From Pseudomonas mohnii (GTDB taxonomy: Bacteria > Pseudomonadota > Gammaproteobacteria > Pseudomonadales > Pseudomonadaceae): 64,000 nucleotides of DNA. The notes beneath the pieces are model-generated. The model searched no databases. It saw only the letters and a program-made list of their open reading frames with translations, and was not told the origin of the DNA. Of this stretch, positions 42,548 through 53,336 are shown piece by piece; the stretch's first letter is position 1, and each line of letters begins with the position of its first letter. The stretch is taken from the NCBI RefSeq assembly GCF_900105115.1, contig NZ_FNRV01000001.1, forward strand, positions 6,412,038 to 6,476,037, read 5' to 3'. The translations under genes and the position numbers were made by a program.

Positions 42548-42633
42548 TGTAGGAGCGAGCCTGCTCGCGAAAGCGCTGTGTCAGCTGAGCAAGTTGCGAC
42601 TGACACGCCATCGCGAGCCGGCTCGCTCCTACA
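42548..42633. repeat. REPIN (paired inverted REP elements)
   Basis: Two REP palindromes in opposite orientation, TGTAGGAGCGAGCCTGCTCG and its counterpart ending GCTCGCTCCTACA, enclose a spacer with a further inverted repeat GTGTCAG...CTGACAC. This is a typical REPIN of fluorescent pseudomonads, located between divergent patB-like and fdnG genes. Confidence 0.9.
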
Positions 42634-42793
42634 GGTGACCGTCTCGCGCCCGGGAATGCCCGACGGTCGGGTTCCATCGCGGTTTCGACAGCCTTGACTA
42701 GAGTTTAAGTGTCGGCAGCCCGTCTGCCGCAAGCGTGTTTGTCCATGAAAATCCGGGAAAAGTACCGGGTCTTCACCTGATCAGGAGTGCACG

Positions 42794-45700
42794 ATGGACC
42801 TCAGCCGTCGTCAGTTCTTCAAGGTCGCCGGTATCGGCCTTGCAGGCTCTAGCCTGGGCGCGCTGGGCATGGCCCCGACGCCTGCCTTTGCCGAACAGGT
42901 GCGCCACTTCAAGCTCGCCCAGACCCATGAAACCCGCAACACCTGCCCGTACTGCTCGGTCGGCTGTGGGGTGATCATGTACAGCCAGGGCGATGCGGCG
43001 AAGAACGTCGCGCAAAGCATCATCCACATCGAAGGTGACGCCGACCACCCGGTCAACCGCGGCACCCTGTGCCCCAAAGGCGCAGGCCTGCTGGACTTCA
43101 TTCACAGCCCCGGCCGCCTGCAGTACCCGCAGGTTCGCAAGCCCGGCAGCGACGAATGGACGCGGGTTTCGTGGGATGACGCACTCAATCGCATCGCCGA
43201 CCTGATGAAGGCCGACCGCGACGCCAACTTCATCGAGAAAAACGCCCAGGGGCAAACGGTGAATCGCTGGCTGACCACCGGTTTCCTCGCGGCCTCGGCG
43301 GCGTCCAACGAAGCGGGCTACATCACCCACAAGGTCATTCGCAGTCTCGGCATGCTGGGGTTTGATAACCAGGCGCGTGTCTGACACGGCCCGACGGTGG
43401 CAAGTCTTGCCCCGACGTACGGCCGTGGTGCCATGACCAATACCTGGACCGATATCGCCAACGCGAACCTGGTTCTGGTGATGGGCGGCAACGCAGCAGA
43501 AGCTCACCCTTGTGGTTTCAAATGGGTGACGGAAGCCAAGGCGCACAACAAGGCGCGGCTGATCGTGGTCGATCCGCGATTCACCCGGACCGCCTCGGTG
43601 GCCGACTATTACGCGCCGATCCGCACCGGCACCGACATCGCCTTCATGGGCGGGCTGATCAACTACCTGCTGACCGAGGACAAGATCCAGCACGAATACG
43701 TGCGCAATTACACCGATGTGTCGTTCATCGTCAAAGCCGGCTACGGCTTCGAAGACGGGATTTTCAGCGGCTACGACGTCGCCAAACGCGCCTATACCGA
43801 CAAGTCCGGCTGGGGGTACGAGCTCGGAGAGGATGGCTTCGTCAAAACCGACCCGACCCTGCAAGACCCGCATTGCGTGTATCAGCTGATGAAGCAGCAC
43901 TACAGCCGCTACAACATCGACTTGGCGAGCCAGGTGTGCGGCATGCCGGTCGATGCCATGCAGAAAATATGGGAAGAAATCGCCACGTGCTCGCAACCGG
44001 GCAAGACCATGACGATTCTCTATGCCCTGGGCTGGACCCAGCACTCCATCGGGTCGCAGATCATCCGCAGCGCCGCCATGGTGCAATTGCTGCTGGGCAA
44101 CGTCGGCATGCCGGGCGGGGGCGTGAATGCCCTGCGCGGCCACTCCAACATCCAGGGGCTGACCGACCTGGGGCTGTTGTCCAACTCGTTGCCCGGTTAC
44201 CTGACGCTGCCGGGCGACGCCGAGCAGGATTACAACGCCTACATCGTCAAACGCACGCAGAAACCGCTGCGGCCGGGGCAGTTGTCCTATTGGCAGAACT
44301 ACGGCAAGTTCCACGTCAGCCTGATGAAAGCCTGGTACGGCGCCAACGCCACGGCCGAGAACAACTGGTGCTACGAGTACCTGCCGAAACTGGACATTCC
44401 CAACTACGACATCCTCAAGGTGTTCGACCTGATGGGCCAGGGCAAGGTCAATGGCTACATGTGCCAGGGCTTCAACCCGATCGCCGCGTTGCCCGACAAG
44501 AACCGGGTGATGGCGGCGCTGGCCAGACTCAAGTGGCTGGTGGTGATGGACCCGCTGGCCACCGAAACCTCGGAGTTCTGGCGCAACGTCGGGCCGTTCA
44601 ACGATGTGAAGAGCGCCGACATCCAGACCGAAGTGATTCGCCTGCCCACCACCTGTTTCGCCGAAGAAGACGGCTCGCTGGTCAACAGCAGCCGCTGGCT
44701 GCAATGGCACTGGAAAGGCGCCGATGGCCCTGGTGAAGCGCAAACCGACATCCGGATCATGAGCGAACTGTTCCTGCGCTTGCGCGAGCGCTACCAGGCC
44801 AATGGTGGTGCCTATGCCGATCCGATCCTGAAATTGTCGTGGCCCTACAAGGTCCCGGATGAACCTTCGCCAGAAGAACTGGCCAAGGAAATCAACGGCT
44901 GCGCCACCGCCGACTTCACCGATGCCACTGGCGCGGCGGTCAAGGCCAATACCCAACTGGCGGCGTTCAGTCAGCTCAAGGACGATGGCAGCACGGCGTC
45001 CGGTTGCTGGATTTTCTGCGGCAGCTGGACCGAGGCGGGCAATCAGATGGCCCGCCGCGATAACAGCGATCCGTATGGCATGCATCAACATCAGGGCTGG
45101 GCCTGGGCCTGGCCGGCCAACCGGCGGATTCTCTACAACCGTGCCTCGGCCGACGTGCAAGGCAAACCGTGGGATCCGAAAAAACGCCTGGTGTGGTGGA
45201 ACGGCAAAGCCTGGGGCGGCACCGACGTGCCTGACTACAAGGCCGATGTGCCGCCGGAAGCCGGGATGAACCCGTTCATCATGAATCCCGAAGGCGTGGC
45301 GCGGTTCTTCGCCGTCGACAAGATGAACGAGGGGCCGTTCCCCGAACACTATGAACCGTTCGAAACGCCCATCGGCATCAACCCGATGCACCCGGACAAC
45401 AAGAAAGCCACCAGCAACCCGGCGGCGCGGATCTTTGATTCGGTGTGGGATTCGCTCGGTGTGGCCAAGGATTATCCGTATGCCGCCACCAGCTACCGGC
45501 TGACCGAGCATTTCCACTTCTGGAGCAAGCACTGCAAGCTCAATGCGATTGCCCAGCCCGAGCAGTTCGTCGAGATCGGCGAAGTGTTGGCCAGGGAGAA
45601 AGGCATCGTCGCCGGCGACCGTGTGCGCGTCAGTTGCAAGCGCGGGCATATCGAGGCGGTGGCGGTGGTGACCAAGCGGATTCGGCCGTTGCAGGTCAAC

Positions 45701-45859
45701 AATCAAGTGGTGCACCAAATCGGTATCCCGCTGCACTGGGGGTTCACCGGCCTGACGCGCCACGGTTACCTGACCAACACCCTGGTGCCGTTCCTCGGCG
45801 ATGGCAACACCCAGACCCCGGAATCCAAGTCATTCCTGGTCAATGTGGAGAAAATCTAA
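42794..45859 (+). CDS. fdnG: Formate dehydrogenase-N alpha subunit, selenocysteine-containing
   Basis: This 1021-aa catalytic subunit oxidises formate at a bis-MGD molybdenum (or tungsten) centre in the periplasm. A Tat signal SRRQFFKVAG lies at residues 4-13. The [4Fe-4S] cysteines follow in NTCPYCSVGCGVIMYS and GTLCPKGAG. The in-frame TGA at 43382 (codon 197) is read as selenocysteine in NQARV-U-HGPTVASL, the same position as in E. coli FdnG, and the frame continues without other stops. A SECIS hairpin follows directly. The C-terminal molydopterin-binding domain is intact. The gene heads an operon with fdnH, fdnI, fdhE, selA, selB and selC. An AGGAG precedes the ATG. Confidence 0.95.
43385..43427 (+). 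promoter_or_regulatory. Bacterial SECIS element for the fdnG selenocysteine codon
   Basis: Immediately after the UGA an RNA hairpin can form, with basal stem CACGGCC (43385-43391) pairing GGCCGTG (43421-43427). The apical stem GGCA/TGCC (43399-43411) carries a 5-base loop AGTCT, very like the GGUCU loop of E. coli fdhF and fdnG. The loop is where SelB with Sec-tRNA binds. Confidence 0.88.
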
Positions 45860-46795
45860 ATGGCCAGCCAAGACATCATTGCCCGCTCGGCCACCACCAC
45901 CGTGCCGTCCTCGGTGCGCAATCAGGAGGAAGTCGCCAAGCTGATCGACACCACCAAGTGCATCGGTTGCAAGGCCTGCCAGGTCGCCTGTTCTGAATGG
46001 AACGAGCTGCGCGACGAGGTCGGCCACAACCACGGCACCTATGACAACCCGCAGGATCTGAGCGCCGAAACCTGGACCCTGATGCGCTTCACCGAGCACG
46101 AAACCGACGCCGGCAACCTCGAATGGCTGATTCGCAAGGACGGCTGCATGCACTGCGCCGAGCCCGGTTGCCTGGCGGCATGCCCCAGCCCCGGTGCGAT
46201 CATCAAGCACGCCAACGGCATCGTCGATTTCAACCAGGACCACTGCATCGGTTGCGGCTATTGCATCACCGGTTGCCCGTTCAACATTCCGCGCATCTCG
46301 CAAAAGGATCACAAGGCCTACAAATGCACCTTGTGTTCGGACCGGGTGGCCGTAGGGCTGGAGCCGGCCTGCGTGAAAACCTGTCCGACCGGGGCCATCG
46401 TCTTCGGCACCAAGGAAGACATGAAGGAGCACGCCGCCGAGCGCATCGTCGACCTCAAGAGTCGCGGTTTTGACCAGGCCGGTCTGTACGACCCCGCAGG
46501 CGTCGGCGGCACCCATGTGATGTACGTGCTGCACCATGCCGACACGCCGAAGCTCTACGCCGGCTTGCCCGCCGATCCGGCGATCAGTCCGTTGGTGGGC
46601 CTGTGGAAAGGCGTGAGCAAACCCCTGGCGCTGCTGGCGATGGGCGCGGCGGTGCTGGCCGGCTTCTTCCACTACGTGCGCGTCGGTCCGCAGATCGTGG
46701 AAGAAGATGAATTGCCGCCACACACTGACCCGGCGGTGCATGAGGTCGATCCGTCGGTGCACACCTACGATCCGAAGCGGGAGAACAGGCCATGA
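45860..46795 (+). CDS. fdnH: Formate dehydrogenase-N beta (iron-sulfur) subunit
   Basis: This 311-aa electron-transfer subunit with four [4Fe-4S] clusters carries electrons from FdnG to the cytochrome b subunit. The cysteine motifs are [42 protein letters not shown] and CTLCSDR...[11 protein letters not shown] single C-terminal membrane anchor helix lies at about residues 255-278 ([19 protein letters not shown]). The gene starts at the base after the fdnG stop, and its last 4 bp overlap fdnI (ATGA). Confidence 0.95.
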   Translation: MASQDIIARSATTTVPSSVRNQEEVAKLIDTTKCIGCKACQVACSEWNELRDEVGHNHGTYDNPQDLSAETWTLMRFTEHETDAGNLEWLIRKDGCMHCAEPGCLAACPSPGAIIKHANGIVDFNQDHCIGCGYCITGCPFNIPRISQKDHKAYKCTLCSDRVAVGLEPACVKTCPTGAIVFGTKEDMKEHAAERIVDLKSRGFDQAGLYDPAGVGGTHVMYVLHHADTPKLYAGLPADPAISPLVGLWKGVSKPLALLAMGAAVLAGFFHYVRVGPQIVEEDELPPHTDPAVHEVDPSVHTYDPKRENRP

Positions 46796-47445
46796 TCCGC
46801 AAAGAGATCCTTCGCTATACCGCCAACCAGCGCACCAACCACTGGCTGGTGGCGATCCTGTTTTTCATGGCCGGGCTGTCCGGGCTGGCGTTGTTTCACC
46901 CGGCGCTGTTCTGGCTCAGCAACCTGTTCGGCGGCGGCCCGTGGACACGCATCCTGCACCCGTTCATGGGCGTGTTGATGTTCCTGTTGTTCCTCGGGTT
47001 GGTGGTGCGCTTCTGGCGCGCCAATTACTTCATTGCCAATGACCGTTTGTGGCTCAAGCGCATTGACCGGGTGATAAAAAACCAAGAGGAGGGCGTGCCG
47101 CCCGTCGGCAAGTACAACCCCGGGCAGAAGCTGCTGTTCTGGACTTTACTGCTGTGCATGCTCGGGCTGCTGTTGACCGGTCTGGTGATCTGGCGCGCGT
47201 ATTTCAGCGACTACTTCGGCATCACCCTGATCCGTTGGGCGATGTTGCTGCATGCACTGGCCGGGTTCGTGCTGATCCTGAGCATCATCGTGCACATCTA
47301 TGCCGGGATCTGGATCAAGGGCTCGATCAGCGCCATGCTGCATGGCTGGGTCAGCCGCGCCTGGGCGAAGAAACACCATGAACTGTGGTATCGCGAGGTG
47401 ACGCGTGACGAGCGTCCCGACCCGCCCTTGAGCAAAAAAGGATAA
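46792..47445 (+). CDS. fdnI: Formate dehydrogenase-N gamma subunit (cytochrome b556)
   Basis: This 217-aa inner-membrane diheme cytochrome b passes electrons to the quinone pool. Four hydrophobic helices lie at about residues 17-37, 54-74, 115-135 and 150-172. Heme-ligand His residues are likely in [20 protein letters not shown] and [17 protein letters not shown]. The start overlaps fdnH by 4 bp. It ends 4 bp before the fdhE start. Confidence 0.94.
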   Translation: MIRKEILRYTANQRTNHWLVAILFFMAGLSGLALFHPALFWLSNLFGGGPWTRILHPFMGVLMFLLFLGLVVRFWRANYFIANDRLWLKRIDRVIKNQEEGVPPVGKYNPGQKLLFWTLLLCMLGLLLTGLVIWRAYFSDYFGITLIRWAMLLHALAGFVLILSIIVHIYAGIWIKGSISAMLHGWVSRAWAKKHHELWYREVTRDERPDPPLSKKG

Positions 47446-47449
47446 CGAT

Positions 47450-48376
47450 TTGGCCACCATTCTGGAGCCAGGAGAGATCGAAGCGGCGGCCACGGCACCG
47501 CCGTTTCTGCACCTGCCACCGTCCAACCTGTTCACCTTGCGCGCGCTGCGCCTGGAGCGCCTGGCCGAAGGGCATCCATTGGCCGATTACCTTCGTCTCA
47601 TCGCCGGGTTGTGTCAGCAACAACAGCGACTGATGGATGATCCACCGGATGCGGCCGTGCCCGACCCGCAACGTATCCAGCGCTGCCTGGAGCACGGCCT
47701 GCCACCGTTCGCCGCCGACAGCCTGGTGCGCGAAGACGCCTGGTTGCCCTGGCTGAACGGTTTGTTGCAGGGCTATCAACCCGCAGCGCAATCACCGGTG
47801 GAGCAGGCCGTGACGACATTGCGCAACGCCAGCGCCGGGCAGCTCAAGACCTGGGCGCTGGCTTTGGTCAGCGGCCAGTTCAGCTTGTTGCCGGCGGCCC
47901 TGGTGCCGTTTCTCGGTTCGGCATTGCAGGTCGCGTGGAGTCATTGGTTGCTGACGACGCCGGACCTCGCCCTGAAACCCGGCACCAGCCTCAACCAGTG
48001 CCCGGCCTGTGGATCACCGGCCATGGCCGGGGTGATTCGCCATCGCGGCAAATACAACGGCCTGCGCTATCTGGTGTGCTCGCTGTGCGCCTGCGAATGG
48101 CATGTGGTGCGGGTCAAGTGCGTGTATTGCGAGCAAAGCAAGGGCCTGCAATACGTCAGCTTCGACAGCGACCGGCATGCCGCCGACAAAGCGCCGTTGC
48201 GCGCCGAAACCTGCCCCGGCTGCCAGAGCTACCTCAAGCAAATCTATCTGGAGTGTGACGCCGAAGGCGAAGCGCTGTCCGCCGACCTGAGCAGCCTGAT
48301 GCTCGACATGCGCCTGGAGCAGGAAGGCTTTCAGCGTCCGGCGCCCAATCTGCTGCTGGCCCCCGGAGGCGACTGA
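47450..48376 (+). CDS. fdhE: Formate dehydrogenase accessory protein FdhE
   Basis: This 308-aa cytoplasmic rubredoxin-like protein is needed for assembly or Tat proofreading of formate dehydrogenase. Four CxxC pairs are visible: CPACGSP, CSLCACEWH, CVYCEQ and CPGCQSY, at about residues 184-262. The start is TTG at 47450 (MATILEPGEIEAAA...), with AAGGAT 7-8 bases ahead and only 4 bp after fdnI. In the operon it sits between the enzyme genes and the selenocysteine machinery. Confidence 0.93.
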   Translation: MATILEPGEIEAAATAPPFLHLPPSNLFTLRALRLERLAEGHPLADYLRLIAGLCQQQQRLMDDPPDAAVPDPQRIQRCLEHGLPPFAADSLVREDAWLPWLNGLLQGYQPAAQSPVEQAVTTLRNASAGQLKTWALALVSGQFSLLPAALVPFLGSALQVAWSHWLLTTPDLALKPGTSLNQCPACGSPAMAGVIRHRGKYNGLRYLVCSLCACEWHVVRVKCVYCEQSKGLQYVSFDSDRHAADKAPLRAETCPGCQSYLKQIYLECDAEGEALSADLSSLMLDMRLEQEGFQRPAPNLLLAPGGD

Positions 48377-48421
48377 CGCTAGCGTCTACACTCAGGCGGT
48401 CCACCTTTGCCGGAGCGCCTG

Positions 48422-49852
48422 ATGTCTGCCAGATCCGCCAGCCCAGCCTTGCGCCTGCCCTCCATCGACAGCTTGTTACGCGACCCGGCATGTCAGCCTT
48501 TGGCCGAACGCTATGGGCGCGATGCCTTGCTCGCCAGCCTGCGGCAGTTGCTCGACGACTTGCGCGAGCCGGTGCTGGCCGGACAACTCGACGCCATTGA
48601 ACTCGCCCCGCCAGTGCTGGCGGGCAGGGCGGGTGAGAGACTGGCCAGCCAGCATCGAAGCCATGTACGCCGGGTGTTCAACCTCACCGGCACGGTGCTG
48701 CACACCAACCTGGGGCGCGCCTTGCTGCCCGAAGAAGCCATAGACGCAGTGCAAATGGCCGCGCGTTATCCGCTGAATCTGGAGTTTGACCTGCACAGCG
48801 GCAAGCGCGGCGACCGCGACGATCTGATCGAAGGCCTGATCCGCGAGCTGACCGGCGCGGAAGCGGTGACCGTGGTCAACAATAATGCCGCCGCCGTGTT
48901 GCTCACCCTCAACAGCCTGGGTGCGCGCAAGGAAGGCATCATTTCCCGGGGCGAGTTGATCGAAATCGGCGGCGCTTTTCGCATCCCGGACATCATGGCC
49001 CGCGCCGGGGTCAAACTGCATGAAGTCGGCACCACCAACCGCACCCACGCCCGTGACTATGAAGCCGCCATCGGCCCGCGCAGTGGTCTGGTGATGCGCG
49101 TGCATGCGAGCAACTACAACATCCAGGGCTTCACCACCCGCGTGCCGACCGCAGAGCTGGCGCAACTGGCACACCGGCATGGCTTGCCGCTGCTGGAAGA
49201 TCTGGGCAGCGGCAGTTTGCTGGACCTCACGCGCTGGGGGCTGCCTGCCGAGCCGACGGTGCGACAGGCGCTGCTCGACGGCGCAGACATCGTCACCTTC
49301 AGCGGCGACAAACTGCTCGGCGGTCCCCAGGCCGGCTTGATCGTCGGCCGCAAAGAATTGATCGCGCGGATCAAGAAAAACCCGCTGAAACGTGCGCTGC
49401 GCGTCGACAAACTGACCCTCGCCGCCCTCGAAGCGGTGCTCGGCCTGTACCGCAACCCGGATCGCCTGGCCGAGCGGCTGCCGAGTCTGCGGCTGCTGAC
49501 CCGACCCCAGGCGGACATCTTCGCCCAGGCCCAACGCCTGTTGCCGTCATTGGCGCAGGCGCTCGGCGCTGCCTGGAACGTCAGCGCAGAGCTGGCGCTG
49601 GGCATGATCGGCAGCGGCAGCCAGCCTGTGGCGCGCTTGCCGAGTGCGGCGTTGTGCCTGCGGCCGAACTGCTCCAAACGTCTGCGCGGTCGTTGGCTGC
49701 ACGGCCTGGAAGAGAAACTGCGGAGCCTGCCGGTTCCGGTGCTCGGGCGCATCGACGACGACGCCTTGTGGCTGGACTTGCGGCAACTGGACGACGAGCC
49801 GGCGTGGCTGGCGCAACTCGGTCAGTTGCAGGCAGGGGACGCAGCAGAGTGA
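48422..49852 (+). CDS. selA: L-seryl-tRNA(Sec) selenium transferase SelA
   Basis: This 476-aa PLP enzyme converts Ser-tRNA(Sec) to Sec-tRNA(Sec) using selenophosphate. The core region includes [39 protein letters not shown] and [21 protein letters not shown]. The PLP Lys is in [18 protein letters not shown]. Length matches E. coli SelA (463 aa). The ATG at 48422 has GGAG 6 bases ahead; a TTG 15 bp upstream is less likely. The stop overlaps selB by 4 bp (GTGA). Confidence 0.95.
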   Translation: MSARSASPALRLPSIDSLLRDPACQPLAERYGRDALLASLRQLLDDLREPVLAGQLDAIELAPPVLAGRAGERLASQHRSHVRRVFNLTGTVLHTNLGRALLPEEAIDAVQMAARYPLNLEFDLHSGKRGDRDDLIEGLIRELTGAEAVTVVNNNAAAVLLTLNSLGARKEGIISRGELIEIGGAFRIPDIMARAGVKLHEVGTTNRTHARDYEAAIGPRSGLVMRVHASNYNIQGFTTRVPTAELAQLAHRHGLPLLEDLGSGSLLDLTRWGLPAEPTVRQALLDGADIVTFSGDKLLGGPQAGLIVGRKELIARIKKNPLKRALRVDKLTLAALEAVLGLYRNPDRLAERLPSLRLLTRPQADIFAQAQRLLPSLAQALGAAWNVSAELALGMIGSGSQPVARLPSAALCLRPNCSKRLRGRWLHGLEEKLRSLPVPVLGRIDDDALWLDLRQLDDEPAWLAQLGQLQAGDAAE

Positions 49853-51750
49853 TCGTCAGTACCGCAGGGCACATCGATCACGGCAAGACCGCATTGCTCC
49901 AGGCACTGACCGGGCAGGCCGGCGACCGACGCCGGGAAGAACGTGAGCGTGGCATGACCATCGACCTCGGTTACCTCTATGCCGCGCTGGAGCCGGGCGC
50001 CGGCCTCACCGGTTTTATCGACGTACCCGGTCACGAGCGCTTCACCCATAACATGCTGGCCGGGGCGCAGGGCATCGATCTGGTGCTGCTGGTGGTGGCT
50101 GCCGACGACGGCGTGATGCCGCAAACCCGCGAGCACCTGGCCATCGTCGAACTGCTGGGCATCCCCAAGGCACTGGTGGCGATCAGCAAATGCGACCGGG
50201 TCGATACGGCTCGGCTACAGGCCGTTTGCGAGCAGGTCAACGCCTTGCTGGCGCCCGGCCCTTATGCCGATGCGCCGCAGATTGTGTTGTCGAGCGTGAC
50301 CGGGCAGGGCATCGACACCCTGCGTCAGGCCTTGATCAAGGCGCAACGCGAGGTCGTTCAACGCCGCCAGAAAGGCGGTTTTCGCCTGTGGATCGATCGG
50401 GCGTTCAGCGTGGCGGGCGCGGGTATCGTGGTCACCGGCACGGCGCTGTCCGGGCAGGTGGCGGTGGGCGATACGTTGATGCTCGGCCCCCTCGGCAAGT
50501 CGGTGCGGGTGCGCGGCCTGCATGCGCAGAATCAAGTCGCCGAGGTCGCCATGGCCGGCCAGCGTGTTGCCTTGAACATCAGTGCCGAACGCTTGGCGCT
50601 GGAGCAGATTCACCGAGGTCAGTGGCTGTGCGCCGAATGGCTGTATGCCCCGACCCAGCGAATCGATATCGACCTGCGTCTGTTGCCCGGCGAACCACGC
50701 GCTTTCGAGCACTTCCAACCGGTGCACGTTCATCTCGGCACCCAGGACGTAACCGGGCGCGTGGCGTTGCTGGAGGGCACCCGCCTGGCGCCGGGCGCAC
50801 GGATGTTCGCGCAACTGCTGCTGAATGCGCCGGTGCAGGCGGTCAAGGGCGATCCACTGATCCTGCGTGACCAGAGCGCGCAACGCACCCTCGGCGGTGG
50901 CCGGGTGCTCGATCCGTTCGCGCCAACCCGACAACGACGCAGCCCCGAACGTCTGGCGCAGTTACACGCCCTGGCTACGCACGACGAGTTGGAACACTGC
51001 CTGCCGGCATTACTGGCCCACGGCGAAACCGGGCTCGACTCGGTGCGGCTGGAGCGTCAATTCAATCGCCCCCGCGACACCTGGGTGTTACCTGCGGACG
51101 TGCGCCTGATCGACACCCGCCAAGGATCGTTGCTGTTCAGCGTGGCGCGCTGGGAAGGGGCGAAAACACGCTTGCGGGAACAACTGGCGCGCTTTCACGA
51201 ACTGGAACCGGACCAGATGGGCCCGGACCGCGATCGCCTGCGTCGATTCAGTGCCACGGCGCTCGATCGCCCGACGTTCATCTGCCTGCTCGACGAATTG
51301 CTGGCCAGTGGCGCGATCGCCAGCAGCGGGCCGTGGCTGCATCTGCCTGGCCATCAAGTACGTTTGAGCGAGGCGGACGAAGCCCTGTGGCAAGTGTTGC
51401 AGCCAGTGTTCGAAACGGCCGGTTTCGAGCCGCCGTGGGTGCGCGACTTGCCGCATGACGAAGCCACCGTGCGGTTGCTCCTGCGCAAAATGGCCCGGTT
51501 GGGGTTGCTGCACCAGGTGGTCCGCGACCTCTTCTACACCGATGCGATGATCCGCCGATTGGCGGCTATGCTGTTGCAACTGGCCGACGACAACCCGGTG
51601 ATCCAGGTGTCGGCGTTTCGCGACGCGGTGGGCCTGGGGCGCAAGCGCAGTATCCAGATTCTCGAATACTTCGACCGCCTGGGGCTGACCCGACGGGTTG
51701 GCGATCGCCGCCAGATTCGTCCCGACAACGTGTTGGCCCGGCGCCCATAG
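49849..51750 (+). CDS. selB: Selenocysteine-specific translation elongation factor SelB
   Basis: This 633-aa GTPase carries Sec-tRNA to the ribosome and binds the SECIS hairpin. G1 is GHIDHGKT at residues 7-14, G3 DVPGHERF, and G4 SKCD. EF-Tu-like domains 2 and 3 extend to about residue 340. Tandem winged helices at the C-terminus (about 380-633) end in [24 protein letters not shown], the RNA-binding module. The GTG at 49849 is chosen because it overlaps the selA stop and begins the canonical [13 protein letters not shown]; the open frame extends upstream only as a shadow of selA. selC follows 11 bp later. Confidence 0.95.
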   Translation: MIVSTAGHIDHGKTALLQALTGQAGDRRREERERGMTIDLGYLYAALEPGAGLTGFIDVPGHERFTHNMLAGAQGIDLVLLVVAADDGVMPQTREHLAIVELLGIPKALVAISKCDRVDTARLQAVCEQVNALLAPGPYADAPQIVLSSVTGQGIDTLRQALIKAQREVVQRRQKGGFRLWIDRAFSVAGAGIVVTGTALSGQVAVGDTLMLGPLGKSVRVRGLHAQNQVAEVAMAGQRVALNISAERLALEQIHRGQWLCAEWLYAPTQRIDIDLRLLPGEPRAFEHFQPVHVHLGTQDVTGRVALLEGTRLAPGARMFAQLLLNAPVQAVKGDPLILRDQSAQRTLGGGRVLDPFAPTRQRRSPERLAQLHALATHDELEHCLPALLAHGETGLDSVRLERQFNRPRDTWVLPADVRLIDTRQGSLLFSVARWEGAKTRLREQLARFHELEPDQMGPDRDRLRRFSATALDRPTFICLLDELLASGAIASSGPWLHLPGHQVRLSEADEALWQVLQPVFETAGFEPPWVRDLPHDEATVRLLLRKMARLGLLHQVVRDLFYTDAMIRRLAAMLLQLADDNPVIQVSAFRDAVGLGRKRSIQILEYFDRLGLTRRVGDRRQIRPDNVLARRP

Positions 51751-51761
51751 CCAGGTTTCAA

Positions 51762-51857
51762 GGAAGGTAATCGCGCCCGGTGGCGCGGCCGGGCTTCAAA
51801 CCCGGTGGGGGACGGCATCCGTTCCCGGGCAGGTTCGACTCCGGCTACCTTCCGCCA
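51762..51857 (+). tRNA. selC: tRNA-Sec (anticodon UCA)
   Basis: This 96-nt gene includes the encoded CCA. The acceptor stem is 8 bp (GGAAGGTA/TACCTTCC), longer than usual as expected for tRNA-Sec. The anticodon stem CCGGG/CCCGG encloses CTTCAAA with anticodon TCA. A long variable arm (GGGGGACGGCATCCGTTCCC) and the TTCGACT loop are present. The T-stem GCAGG/CCGGC has one A-G mismatch at its centre. It lies 11 bp after selB, completing the decoding cassette. Confidence 0.96.
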
Positions 51858-51865
51858 TTTTCCAC

Positions 51866-53185
51866 TCAGAAGGGCCCGAAATTCAGCGGGTACTGGATGA
51901 CCACGTAAAGCCTGTCGATGTCATCGCCGCCCTGGGCAGCGTTGGCGCGGTGCGACACTTGGGACACCTGCAGGCTCAACCCCTTGGCGGCACCGGACTG
52001 CACGATATAGCGCAGGTCGATGTCGCGTTCCCAGTGGCGTCCGCCATCCCCCTGTTGCGGCACGTACTCCCCCAGCGACGGGTCGAACGGATTGTAAGCG
52101 CCGCCCTGGGGCGCATGGGTGCCATCGATGCCGGTGCCTTTGACGTAGCGCGTCATGAAGTTCAGGCCGGGCACGCCAAAGGTGCTCAAGTCGAGGTCGT
52201 AACGTGCCTGCCACGAGCGTTCACCCGCGCCGTTGAAGTCGGCGTACTTGATCGAGTTGGCGAGGTAGATCGAATCGCCACCGACGAAATCGAACGGTGT
52301 GTCGCCCTGGACTTTTTGGTACGCCAGGGTGAAACCGTGGGCGCCGACCGTATATTTGCCCGACAGGCTGTAGGCGGTGTTGTCGATGGCGCCGGCCAGC
52401 GCCTGACCGGTTTGCCGGGTGTGGTAGATGTTCCCGTCGAGGAAAATCCCCGACTGTTTCAGGTGCAGGTTGCCGTAGTACTGGTACCAGGTGTCCGTCA
52501 GCTCTGAAGCGTACAGTGCGCCGCCGACAGGGCTCTGTGTGAACAGGTCGGCGCCGGCGAACGAGATCCCGCCCGCGTCGGTATTGGCCCCGTAACCGGA
52601 AAAATTGCCCTTGCTTGAAGAGCTGTCCTGGTTCTTGAAGGCGGTGAAGTGGCCGGCAACCAGATTAATGTCGTCGAGCTCGCGGCTGTTGAGCAGAAAA
52701 CCCGTGGCGTATTCCGGTTGCAGGCGCTTGTCCGCCGTGTCGAACACGGGGGTTTCCACCATCATTTCACCAAAGGACAGCGTGGTGTTTGAGGTCTTGA
52801 GTTTGATTGCACCGCCACCGCTGGAGTAGTTGCTGGCACTGCGGCCGTCGCTGTCGACTGGCAACAAACCGGTCCCGGAACGGCCCTTTCCGCTGTCCAG
52901 CTTCAAGCCCAGGAAGGCATGGGCGTCGAGGCCCAAACCCACGGTCCCCGGCGTGAATCCGGATTCAAAGGCGCTGATAAAACCTTGAGTCCACTCGGCT
53001 TTATAGCTTTTGCCCGTCGGCGAAGGCGAGCGGTAGTCGCTGTTGAGGTAGAAGTTGCGACTGAGCACTTCCAGCGACGCACCGTCGAGAAAGCCTGATG
53101 TCGGTTCGTCTGCCAGGGCGGTCCCGGTGATGCCGGTGGCCAGTAGCGAAAACCAGAAGCACGGTCCGATTCGTTGATCTTGCAA
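51866..53185 (-). CDS. OprD-family outer-membrane porin, first of two
   Basis: The protein is 439 aa. Signal peptide residues 1-25 (LLATGITGTALA) lead to the OprD start DGASLEVLSRNFYLNSDYR, and an 18-strand barrel ends in LYVVIQYPLNFGPF with the C-terminal aromatic. The family takes up basic amino acids or carboxylic acids by specific loops; the substrate here is not readable. The start is TTG at 53185 with AAGGAA 7 bases ahead. It lies beside a second OprD paralogue and downstream of a carboxylate activation cluster on the same strand, which suggests a small-acid substrate. Confidence 0.9.
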   Translation of the reverse strand: MQDQRIGPCFWFSLLATGITGTALADEPTSGFLDGASLEVLSRNFYLNSDYRSPSPTGKSYKAEWTQGFISAFESGFTPGTVGLGLDAHAFLGLKLDSGKGRSGTGLLPVDSDGRSASNYSSGGGAIKLKTSNTTLSFGEMMVETPVFDTADKRLQPEYATGFLLNSRELDDINLVAGHFTAFKNQDSSSSKGNFSGYGANTDAGGISFAGADLFTQSPVGGALYASELTDTWYQYYGNLHLKQSGIFLDGNIYHTRQTGQALAGAIDNTAYSLSGKYTVGAHGFTLAYQKVQGDTPFDFVGGDSIYLANSIKYADFNGAGERSWQARYDLDLSTFGVPGLNFMTRYVKGTGIDGTHAPQGGAYNPFDPSLGEYVPQQGDGGRHWERDIDLRYIVQSGAAKGLSLQVSQVSHRANAAQGGDDIDRLYVVIQYPLNFGPF

Positions 53186-53298
53186 TGCAGTTTCCTTGCG
53201 GGCTTACGGGAAACGAGGCGTGCATGATTACGTAGATTCAGCCGGGAATATTGAATCGATGTGCTGTGTCAGAAATGTTTTTCGAGGGGGCTGCGTTT

Positions 53299-53326
53299 GT
53301 CGTTCCCACGCAAGCGTGGGAACGAC
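53299..53326. repeat. Long perfect palindrome between the two porin genes
   Basis: GTCGTTCCCACG-caag-CGTGGGAACGAC has 12-bp perfect arms and no T-tract. This resembles the dispersed 'GTTCCCACGC' palindromes of Pseudomonas genomes. It could also stabilise or attenuate the upstream porin mRNA on the minus strand. Confidence 0.8.
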
Positions 53327-53336
53327 AGTTCGGGGT

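Noticed and set aside
41075..42633. CRISPR array suggested by repeated palindromic units
   Set aside because: Units are inverted relative to each other, spacing is irregular and the sequence matches Pseudomonas REP elements; no cas genes are present (the Cas4-like domain at 33319 is a helicase fusion).
43382..43384. In-frame TGA splitting fdnG into two frames (apparent pseudogene or frameshift)
   Set aside because: The TGA is at the known selenocysteine position of FdnG, a SECIS hairpin follows, the frame is otherwise open, and selA, selB and selC are adjacent.
42773..45763. 996-codon minus-strand frame opposite fdnG
   Set aside because: A shadow of the fdnG gene: it runs through the complement of the Tat signal and iron-sulfur motifs and has no domain of its own.
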